64,000 nucleotides of DNA from Planctomycetota bacterium. GTDB taxonomy: Bacteria; Planctomycetota; UBA8742; UBA2392. The position numbers and the translations under genes are program-made. The DNA lies in NCBI GenBank assembly GCA_003576915.1, contig QEVF01000001.1, positions 62,001-126,000 of the forward strand, read 5' to 3'. Below, piece by piece: positions 58,083-64,000 of this stretch. The notes beneath the pieces were generated by a model. It was not told the origin of the DNA. It was given only the letters and a program-made list of their open reading frames with translations, and ran no database searches. Position 1 is the stretch's first letter, and every line of letters begins with the position of its first letter.

Positions 58083-59615
58083 ATGAGCTGGATTGCCATG
58101 TTGGGTTTGGCCCTCGGCGGGCTACTCCGCAAGAAGGGGCGCAACACGCTGACCATGCTCGGCGTGTTCATCGGCGTCTTTGCTCTCACCATGATCATCT
58201 CCCTGGGCCAGGGACTCATGGCAGTCATCACCGGAACCGTCAGCGGCGATGACAACCTGCGCCAGATTTCGCTGCTGCCGGGCTTCGGCATCAAACAGAA
58301 TGACAAGCCCGAGGAGATTGTCATCGAGGGCGACATGAGCGAGAGGCGCCGCGAGCGCCTGCGGCGCGCGGCCATCGCTCGCAGCCAACTGCGGCAGACC
58401 TCCAGCGGACAAAGCCTGCGCTTGACCGAAGATTCTCTGGACGAACTCCGCAAACTGGAACACGTGCAGTCCATCAAGCCCCTGATCCTGCGCCGCTATC
58501 AGGTCGACTTTGAGGGGCACCACAGCGACGGCACCCAGACCTTCGGCATCGACTATGCCCGTCGCCATCCCGAAAGCCGCGTCATTGCCGGCCGCTACCC
58601 TTCATCGAATGACGCGGAAGAAGTGCTGGTTCACGAGTACCTGCTCTATACGTGGGGTTACGTCACGGAAGAGCAGGCGGCAGGTGTCGTGGGCAAGACC
58701 CTGGTCATTTCGTCCGTGAAGGGCGCCGGCGAAGACAACCCCATGTCGATGCCCGAGATGTCTCCCCAGGATCTCCAGACGCTGTTTCGCGACCTCAAGC
58801 TAAGCGAAGCGGAACTCGCCGCCGTCGCCACGCTGTCCAAGCGGCTGCCGGAGATTCTGGCCAAGCTGCGGGGCGGCGAGCAACGACGCGGCGTTGCGAT
58901 CAAGCGCGAACTGAAAATCGTGGGCGTACTGCGCGAGCCTGAAGCCGGAGATCGGTTCAACCTTCTGGAAGACGGTCAGAGCACCCAGGCCGACCTGTTC
59001 TTCGCCGAGGGCCTGGCTGACAGGCTCTTGCGCGAGGCCGCGGGCGACGGCGACGTTGTTTACCAGCGCGCACTGGTCATGGTCGATGATCCCTCCCACG
59101 CGGAAGCCGTGGAGCAGAAACTGCGCGACAAGGGCTACACGGCGTTCTCCGTGGCCACGGTGCTCAAGCGCCTGGAATCCTCTCTGACCGTGGTAACCGT
59201 CATACTCAGCTTCCTGACAGGCATTGCCCTGATTGTGGCCACACTCGGTATCGTCAACACCATGATCACCAGCGTGATCGAGCGAACACGCGAGATCGGC
59301 GTCTGGAAGGCCGTGGGTGCGACCAACACCCAGGTCCAGATCGTGTTCCTCATCGAGAGCGCCCTGATCGGCCTTTGCGGCGGCCTGCTGGGCCTCGGCG
59401 TGGCAGCGCTGGCCATGCTTCCCGGGGACATCATCGCGCGCAACCTCATCGCCCAGCGCACGAGCTTCCCCTATGAGGGGGCCGTGTTCATCCTGCCGCT
59501 CTGGCTTCAGGTCACCGGCCCGGTCCTGGGCACACTGGTGGCCATCCTGGCCGCCATTTACCCGGCGCGACGTGCCAGCCGCGTCGATCCCGTCACGGCC
59601 TTGCGCCACGACTGA
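58083..59615 (+). CDS. MacB-type ABC permease (FtsX domain)
   Basis: The product is 510 residues from ATG 58083. One N-terminal helix (LTMLGVFIGVFALTMIISLG) precedes a long periplasmic region (about 50-380: MacB periplasmic-core-like, with RRYQVDFEGHHSDGT and YPSSNDAEEVLVHEYLL), then three helices of the FtsX domain (VVTVILSFLTGIALIVATLGIVNTM, ERTREIGVWKAVGATN, VFLIESALIGLCGGLLGLG). The ERTREIG-KAVGA motif couples to the ATPase. The periplasmic domain is larger than in typical MacB homologues (it includes a charged helical insertion around 225-300). Substrate unknown. Confidence 0.93.
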   Translation: MSWIAMLGLALGGLLRKKGRNTLTMLGVFIGVFALTMIISLGQGLMAVITGTVSGDDNLRQISLLPGFGIKQNDKPEEIVIEGDMSERRRERLRRAAIARSQLRQTSSGQSLRLTEDSLDELRKLEHVQSIKPLILRRYQVDFEGHHSDGTQTFGIDYARRHPESRVIAGRYPSSNDAEEVLVHEYLLYTWGYVTEEQAAGVVGKTLVISSVKGAGEDNPMSMPEMSPQDLQTLFRDLKLSEAELAAVATLSKRLPEILAKLRGGEQRRGVAIKRELKIVGVLREPEAGDRFNLLEDGQSTQADLFFAEGLADRLLREAAGDGDVVYQRALVMVDDPSHAEAVEQKLRDKGYTAFSVATVLKRLESSLTVVTVILSFLTGIALIVATLGIVNTMITSVIERTREIGVWKAVGATNTQVQIVFLIESALIGLCGGLLGLGVAALAMLPGDIIARNLIAQRTSFPYEGAVFILPLWLQVTGPVLGTLVAILAAIYPARRASRVDPVTALRHD

Positions 59616-59666
59616 CGTCAAGCGCTGCCCCGACCGTTGAAGCAGCATCGGCCAATTTCTGCGGCG

Positions 59667-60191
59667 CTACTGCGACTGGGCTTCACCCGTTTTGGGGCGC
59701 AATCGGGGTTTGGGCAGAGGGACCGCCGCGGGATTGAGGGTGGGACTGTCCGTGGCCACACTGCGCTGCGCCACGGGCTTCTGGAGTTTCACCGTGTGCC
59801 GCTTGGGACGCGAAGGCGGGGGCGCCGTGCGGCTGGCCCATTCCTCGGCTTCCTCCAGCTTCTCCACCATGTGAAACCAGCCGTCGAGCGTGAGCATGTC
59901 AAAGGTGACCCGGACCTTGGGGCGTGGCCGCACGATCACGATGCCCCCCTGCCTTTCCTTCAGGCCGCCGGCGATCTCAGTGATGTGGTTGATTCCCGCC
60001 GCGCTGACGAAGGGCACCAGATCGAGGTCGAGATAGGCCCAGCGCAAGCCGCGCGTCAGCAGTTCGTTGCAGACCTTGTGCAGGCGAGCCGCAAGGTGCT
60101 CGTCGAGGTTGCCCTGGAGCACGATGAAAACCGAACCCGCGGCCTTGGCGCGGGTCACGGAGAGTATGGTGTCTTTGCCGATGTCGGTCAC
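59667..60191 (-). CDS. STAS-domain protein with Pro/Arg-rich tail
   Basis: The product is 174 residues from GTG 60191 (TTG 60194 is an alternative). Residues ~10-115 fold as a STAS domain of the anti-sigma-factor-antagonist type: SVFIVLQGNLDEHLAARLH, LRWAYLDLDLVPFVSAAGI, VRVTFDMLTLDGWFHMVE. The segment equivalent to the DSSG phosphosite is SAAG, so the usual phosphorylated Ser is replaced by Ala. The last ~50 residues are rich in Pro, Arg, Lys and Thr. It could be a constitutively binding STAS protein or a structural one. TATCAT lies 8 nt upstream, predicting a leaderless mRNA. Confidence 0.82.
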   Translation of the reverse strand: MTDIGKDTILSVTRAKAAGSVFIVLQGNLDEHLAARLHKVCNELLTRGLRWAYLDLDLVPFVSAAGINHITEIAGGLKERQGGIVIVRPRPKVRVTFDMLTLDGWFHMVEKLEEAEEWASRTAPPPSRPKRHTVKLQKPVAQRSVATDSPTLNPAAVPLPKPRLRPKTGEAQSQ

Positions 60192-60199
60192 CAAGCGGC

Positions 60200-60205
60200 A
60201 TGATA
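60200..60205 (-). promoter_or_regulatory. -10 element for leaderless STAS mRNA
   Basis: TATCAT ends 8 nt before the GTG at 60191 (5 before a TTG). Confidence 0.4.
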
Positions 60206-60279
60206 CGAATCGGAGGCACGGTCGAACAAAAAAGGGCCGCCCGTAAGCTTTGAGTCGGAAGTGAAACGGGGTGGTTGCC

Positions 60280-60308
60280 TGTCGCGTCAGCGGTCACTGA
60301 GGTACGAT
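60280..60308 (+). promoter_or_regulatory. Promoter-like site before a 30-codon ORF
   Basis: TGTCGC (60280-60285), 17-nt spacer and TACGAT (60303-60308) end 6 nt before an ATG at 60315, the same geometry as the promoter at 47833-47861. Confidence 0.4.
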
Positions 60309-60314
60309 CTGACT

Positions 60315-60407
60315 ATGCCTAAAGGCACCAGCCAATCCAGACTTTCCGGCGGCATGACTCCGACCGAGTTTGACCGCAGGCGTCGGCCGTTTTTCATCGG
60401 GCCCTGA
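60315..60407 (+). CDS. Possible small protein of 30 residues
   Basis: An ATG-to-TGA reading frame encodes 30 residues, basic near its end (EFDRRRRPFFIGP). It has no Shine-Dalgarno sequence but a leaderless-type promoter geometry directly upstream (TACGAT, 6 nt, ATG). No homologue is known to me. It lies in the 225-bp gap between the divergent STAS gene and the convergent oligoribonuclease gene. It is a speculative call. Confidence 0.35.
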   Translation: MPKGTSQSRLSGGMTPTEFDRRRRPFFIGP

Positions 60408-60416
60408 GGATACACG

Positions 60417-60950
60417 TCAGGGCTTGAACAAGTGGTCGCGATAGTACTTCAGTTCGGCCAGGCTCTCGCGGATGTCGCTCACGGCCGTATGTTCCTTCTT
60501 CTTCTCGAACTTCGGCAAGTTGGGATACCAGGCATTGGCCAGCACCTTCAGCGAAGACACATCCACCTGACGATAATGCAGGTAGGCATCCAGGCGCGGC
60601 ATGTATTTGGCCACGAAGCGGCGGTCCTGGTGAATGGAGTTGCCGGCCATCACTGCTTCACGGGGCTTGGCGTACTCCGCCACGAGGTCGAGCACAGCCA
60701 GCTCAGCCTGTGCCAGCGAGACCACGGAGTCCTGCACGCGCCGCAGCAGGCCGCTTTTCGTATGCATGTCGCGCACGAAGTCGTTCATGGTGGCCAGAGC
60801 CTCGGGCGGCTGTTGTACTGCCGCGCCGTACTCGGCCAGAGGCTTGAGATCGTCGCCGGTAATGATGCAACCCAGTTCAAGAATGACGCAACGGTCAACA
60901 TCCAGTCCCGTCATTTCCAAATCCACCCACACCATCTTCAAGTCGCCCAT
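60417..60950 (-). CDS. orn: Oligoribonuclease
   Basis: The product is 177 residues, standard for Orn. It is a DEDDh 3'-5' exonuclease with D10 and E12 in VWVDLEMTGLD, the conserved MAGNSIHQDRRF segment, VSSLKVLANAWYP and the active-site H/D pair in EHTAVSDIRESL. It degrades di- and short oligoribonucleotides, including pGpG from cyclic-di-GMP turnover. The start at 60950 has TAGAAC 6 nt upstream and no ribosome binding site. Confidence 0.97.
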   Translation of the reverse strand: MGDLKMVWVDLEMTGLDVDRCVILELGCIITGDDLKPLAEYGAAVQQPPEALATMNDFVRDMHTKSGLLRRVQDSVVSLAQAELAVLDLVAEYAKPREAVMAGNSIHQDRRFVAKYMPRLDAYLHYRQVDVSSLKVLANAWYPNLPKFEKKKEHTAVSDIRESLAELKYYRDHLFKP

Positions 60951-60956
60951 GGCAGT

Positions 60957-60962
60957 GTTCTA
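60957..60962 (-). promoter_or_regulatory. -10 element for leaderless orn mRNA
   Basis: TAGAAC ends exactly 6 nt before the orn ATG. Confidence 0.45.
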
Positions 60963-61006
60963 GCCAACCGTGCGCCTCACAGGTAGGGCCTGGCACCTCC
61001 GGATCT

Positions 61007-61894
61007 CTACTCGTTGAGCGTGACCTGAGGCAACAGCGTAGCGCCGATGATGCCCGCGTCGTTGCCCAGCGCGCTGACCAGCAGCTTCACCTGCGCCAGG
61101 GGCGGGGCAAAGGCGCGCTCCTTCAGGGCCGCTTCCATGGCGGGCCGGATCAGGTCGAAACTTGCGCTCACCCCACCACTGAAGACCACGGCGTCAAGGT
61201 CCAGCGTGTTCTGGATGCTGCCCAATCCGAGGCCCAGCGCGCGCCCGGCCATGGCCAACGCCTCGACCCCCGCGGACTCGCCACGGCGGGCACTCTGGGC
61301 CACGGCCTCGACATCCTGCCCCTGGCCACCCAGCTCATGATACTTGCGCAGAATGCCGGTCGTTCCCGCATAGCTCTCCATGCAGCCTTGCGCGCCGCAA
61401 CCGCAGGGCCAGGCGCTTGAAGCGCTGTCCACCAGCACGTGTCCGATTTCACCCGCAAAGCCGTGGCGCCCGCGCCTGACCGTGCCGTCAAGGCAAAGGC
61501 CTCCACCCGTGCCGGTCCCCAGTGTCACCAGCAGGAAGCTGCGCTCACGCAGACCATGGCCATACATGCGCTCGGCCAGGGCAGCAGCCGTGGCGTCGTT
61601 CTCGACAGCCACAGGGCAACCCAGGCGCTTCATCAGCTCACGCGCAATGTTCACGCCGTCAAATCCCGGCACGTTGGGCAGGCGCCAGCACTCGCCGCGC
61701 TCGTTCACTTCGCCGGGAATGCACAGGCCAAGGCTGTCCGGCTCGGCTTGGAGTTCCCTCACGAGCGCGGCAATGGCGTCCAGCACGGCTGCCGGATCGC
61801 GGGGCGTGTTCACGACGGCGTGTGATTTCACCCGGCCGTCTTCGACCCGTCCGGCCTTGATGCGCGTGCCGCCAAAATCAACGCCAATGGGCAT
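61007..61894 (-). CDS. ROK-family glucokinase
   Basis: The product is 295 residues. ATP-binding GVDFGGTRIKAG at the start, sugar-binding ENDATAAALAE, GTGTGGGLCLDG, and the ROK zinc motif GH-x9-CGCGAQGC-x-ES (ending EIGHVLVDSASSAWPCGCG...). These predict a sugar kinase, most likely glucokinase or N-acetylmannosamine/fructokinase type; glucose is the default call. It starts 42 nt after the MraY-like gene on the same strand, so it may belong to that operon. Confidence 0.93.
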   Translation of the reverse strand: MPIGVDFGGTRIKAGRVEDGRVKSHAVVNTPRDPAAVLDAIAALVRELQAEPDSLGLCIPGEVNERGECWRLPNVPGFDGVNIARELMKRLGCPVAVENDATAAALAERMYGHGLRERSFLLVTLGTGTGGGLCLDGTVRRGRHGFAGEIGHVLVDSASSAWPCGCGAQGCMESYAGTTGILRKYHELGGQGQDVEAVAQSARRGESAGVEALAMAGRALGLGLGSIQNTLDLDAVVFSGGVSASFDLIRPAMEAALKERAFAPPLAQVKLLVSALGNDAGIIGATLLPQVTLNE

Positions 61895-61936
61895 GGATAC
61901 ATTGAAGCAAATTGCTGCCCGCTGCGCCCTGCCGCA

Positions 61937-63409
61937 TCAAGCGAGACGGCGCGACCGCTCGGCAATGCGGCGCGTCGTGCGCCCGGGAGCGCCATCGACT
62001 TCCGGCGGTTCAGCGGCCAGTGCATCCATGAACAGGGGATACAGCGGCAGGATCAGGTGAGCCGCAAAAGCCAAGGCCGAGCGCCGGCGGCTCGGGCTCT
62101 TGAGTACAAGCCAGCCGCACTTGACGCGCCCGCCCGCATAGAGGGGTACTTCCAGTGCGTGGTGACTCTCACCATCAGACCCCAGTTTCAAGCGCCGCAC
62201 GCCATCGCCGTCGTAGAGCGTCAGTGAACTCAGTTCCAGCAACTCAAGCAAGCGCAGCAATTGGGGGTCGGACAAAGCTCTTTGCGGGTCGGCATCGTCG
62301 CCGGCTGCCAGCGCCTCGGCGATGTCGGTAGCAGGGCCCGCGGCAAGCAGGTTGCGCAGGGAAAGATAGCCGCCCAGATAATAGATCGCCCCGTAAAGAC
62401 CCAGGGGCAGGGCCAGGGCTGCCGCGGTAAACATGGGTTCCCACCCGCAGAGCCAGGCCGCCGCGGCCGAGATGGCTGCCATAAGCACGAGAACTGCCGC
62501 AGCGCGGCGCGAGCCGCCATCAAAGATCCAGAGCGCCACGTGGTGAATATGCCCGCGGTCCGGCCGAATGGGGCTGCGCCCTTGCAAGAGACGACGGAAA
62601 AACACTGTCGTGACGTCCACGACAGGAAGCGACAGGAGCAAGAACAGGGGTGCGAGGTCGACGGCACCCTGGGGCGTCCGCACGGCCTTGAGCGCCAGCG
62701 CCGCCGAAACAAACCCTATGAAGGTGCTGCCTGAATCTCCGAGGAACGATCGTGGACGGGCCAGGTTCCACCGAACAAAGGCCAGACATGCCGCAGCAAG
62801 GGGCAGGGCCAGGGCGGCATCGGCCTGTCCTGCCAGCCATCCGAAGGCGGCGATGCCAGTAAGGGAGATGAATCCCAGCCCCGCGCACAGACCGTCAATG
62901 CCGTCAATCAGGTTGAAGGCGTTGGTCAATGCCACGATGAACAACAGGGTCAGGGGCAAGGAAAGAACGCCCGTTTGAACCTCCGGCAGCCCAAAGAGCG
63001 CGACGGAATCGAACGAGAATCCCAGGGCCCAGGCCCATAGCGCAGCCAGCGCCTGGACTCCCAGCTTGGTTAGAGGCGCAATGCCGCGAATGTCATCCAG
63101 GGCGCCCAAAGCCAGCAGGGCGAAGGCCGGCAGAAGCAGATACACGTGGTCCAGCCGCGCCAGGTGGCCTTCGGAGCCAAGGGCTTGCGCGGCCAATTGC
63201 TCGGCCAGCAAAGCCACTAGCAGGCCGGCAGCCACTGTCAGGCCGCCCGAACGGGCCACCGTGTCTCCGTGAACCCCGCGAAGCTTGGGTACATCGACCA
63301 TACCAACGCGCCAAGCAAGGCGCCGCATCGCGCCGCCTATGCCCAGCGCGGTGGCTGCCGCAGCACCGATGCCGGCCAACAGCGGCAGATGGGGAATGAG
63401 GTCGGGCAT
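61937..63409 (-). CDS. WecA/MraY-like undecaprenyl-phosphate sugar-1-phosphate transferase
   Basis: The product is 490 residues. The start ATG (63409) overlaps the previous stop as ATGA; a 100-residue longer reading is rejected. It is a glycosyltransferase-4-type membrane enzyme with the family landmarks DDIRGI, NAFNLIDGIDGL, FLGDSGSTFIGF and HIHH (in RPDRGHIHHVAL). About 11 helices occupy residues 1-~330. The remaining ~150 residues are a soluble extra domain with ELLELSSLTLYDGDG, not typical of WecA. It likely starts synthesis of an O-antigen, capsule or exopolysaccharide on undecaprenyl phosphate. Confidence 0.93.
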   Translation of the reverse strand: MPDLIPHLPLLAGIGAAAATALGIGGAMRRLAWRVGMVDVPKLRGVHGDTVARSGGLTVAAGLLVALLAEQLAAQALGSEGHLARLDHVYLLLPAFALLALGALDDIRGIAPLTKLGVQALAALWAWALGFSFDSVALFGLPEVQTGVLSLPLTLLFIVALTNAFNLIDGIDGLCAGLGFISLTGIAAFGWLAGQADAALALPLAAACLAFVRWNLARPRSFLGDSGSTFIGFVSAALALKAVRTPQGAVDLAPLFLLLSLPVVDVTTVFFRRLLQGRSPIRPDRGHIHHVALWIFDGGSRRAAAVLVLMAAISAAAAWLCGWEPMFTAAALALPLGLYGAIYYLGGYLSLRNLLAAGPATDIAEALAAGDDADPQRALSDPQLLRLLELLELSSLTLYDGDGVRRLKLGSDGESHHALEVPLYAGGRVKCGWLVLKSPSRRRSALAFAAHLILPLYPLFMDALAAEPPEVDGAPGRTTRRIAERSRRLA

Positions 63410-63843
63410 CACGATCCGAAGGTGAGCATCAGCAGGGCTGCCGCGCTGGCACAGGCCGTAAGCGAGATGGTCCACGCCGAGGCGGGCACGAGGCGGCGCA
63501 ACTGAAACACCGCGCCGCCGAACACCACGATATTCGCGGCAAAGCAGGTGGTGGCAAAGCCGATGATGAGGCTGGTGAAGTCCACACGATTCTGAGTGGC
63601 CACCGTGGTTCCCTGGCCGCTGACCAGCGTCGCCGAGCCCGGCGTCGAGAGCCCCATGTTGAAGCGCCCCAGATAGGCAACCAGCACGGCGAGCATGCCC
63701 AGGAGGCAAAGCGTGACACAGGACAAAGCGATCTCGCGCCCGTAGGCACGGATCTGGGTGGCCAGCCGCTCATGCAGCATGGCCTCTTCCACACGCCCTT
63801 CGGGGCGATCTTCCAGGAAGCGGGTGTTCAGTTCACCGGCCAT
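63409..63843 (-). CDS. Small membrane protein in the polysaccharide operon
   Basis: The product is 144 residues. The ATG at 63843 is supported by GGTGGG upstream and by overlapping the previous gene stop (63833). An N-terminal cytosolic segment with a helix (ERLATQIRAYGREIAL) precedes three hydrophobic segments (LCLLGMLAVLVAYLG, LIIGFATTCFAANIVVFGGAVF, ISLTACASAAALLMLTFG). No family is recognised. It sits between the carbamoyltransferase and the MraY-like gene, joined to both by overlaps. Confidence 0.75.
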   Translation of the reverse strand: MAGELNTRFLEDRPEGRVEEAMLHERLATQIRAYGREIALSCVTLCLLGMLAVLVAYLGRFNMGLSTPGSATLVSGQGTTVATQNRVDFTSLIIGFATTCFAANIVVFGGAVFQLRRLVPASAWTISLTACASAAALLMLTFGS

Positions 63844-64000
63844 GACCCACCTGCACAGAGGAAGCCGTAGAGTCACTTGTAGCATGAATCCCGCGCTTAA
63901 TCAGGTGGCTCCCGAGCACCACGACGTCCATTTGTGTGCGCGCAAAGCAGTCCAATGCCTGCGCGGGCGTGCATACAATCGGCTCGTTTTCATTGAAACT
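63833..64000 (-). CDS. Carbamoyltransferase, 3' end (continues past the right edge)
   Basis: Only the last 55 codons are visible, ending at TGA 63835-63833; it has no start in the window. The fragment SFNENEPIVCTPAQALDCFA and RTQMDVVVLGSHL matches the C-terminus of NodU/CmcH-type carbamoyltransferases, where SFN-x-x-x-EPIVCTPEDA is conserved. These enzymes move carbamoyl to sugar or antibiotic hydroxyls. With the MraY-like transferase it suggests a modified surface polysaccharide. It overlaps the next gene by 11 nt. Confidence 0.8.
   Translation of the reverse strand, partial: SFNENEPIVCTPAQALDCFARTQMDVVVLGSHLIKRGIHATSDSTASSVQVGHGR

Overview
The window is 64 kb of dense, high-GC (mostly G/C at third codon positions) bacterial chromosome with no plasmid, phage or insertion-sequence genes. 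A large Ser/Thr kinase carrying a DWG variant motif, an ECF sigma factor paired with a FecR-type anti-sigma, a MoxR/DUF58/DUF4129/DUF4350 block and a beta-helix protein with a Cys-hydrophobic-Arg C-terminal tail point to Planctomycetota or a similar environmental lineage (Myxococcota is the main alternative). No rRNA is present, so this placement is inference.

Layout. 1-4.3 kb: 5' part of a radical SAM gene, a membrane-anchored Ig-like protein and a secreted beta-helix protein. 4.4-8.5 kb: a minus-strand run rpsU, ABC ATPase, permease, membrane protein, and a deiodinase-like thioredoxin-fold gene whose in-frame TGA sits exactly at the selenocysteine position of that family (the best find here). 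8.6-13.3 kb: Crp-type regulator, ybaB/ebfC, dnaX, a DUF2752 protein and radA. 13.4-16.5 kb: ECF sigma, anti-sigma with a duplicated N-terminal domain, aldo/keto reductase. 16.5-24.1 kb: a membrane-stress style block (multi-TM protein, DUF4129, DUF4350, MoxR, DUF58, SpoIIM, RDD) with ATGA overlaps. 24.1-32.3 kb: a type VI secretion spike cassette (VgrG, helical protein, DUF2169-pentapeptide fusion, pentapeptide protein, DUF3540, DUF4150 PAAR-like), divergent from a 1499-residue kinase-TPR-PDZ protein (32.5-37.0 kb). 37-43.2 kb: three CPA2-type cation/proton antiporters. 43.2-47.8 kb: tRNA-Ser(GGA), a DUF721/DciA-like gene, gyrB and a secreted protein of unknown function. 47.9-53.2 kb: pyruvate phosphate dikinase and aconitase. 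53.9-60.4 kb: HTH regulator with a helical-repeat body, fatty acid desaturase, lipoprotein, MacB-type ABC exporter pair, STAS protein. 60.4-64.0 kb: oligoribonuclease, ROK glucokinase, WecA/MraY-like transferase, small membrane protein and the 3' end of a carbamoyltransferase gene.

A recurring regulatory theme is visible: many genes have a TAGACT-like -10 hexamer ending 6-7 nt before the ATG and no Shine-Dalgarno sequence, which predicts leaderless mRNAs. Others (the selenoprotein gene, DUF3540, PPDK, aconitase, ybaB) have clear ribosome binding sites. Physiologically the window combines information-processing housekeeping genes, central carbon metabolism, envelope/cation homeostasis and an interbacterial or host-interaction spike module. 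No selenocysteine machinery (selA/B/C/D) and no T6SS sheath or baseplate genes lie in the window, so both systems must be completed elsewhere in the genome if they are functional.
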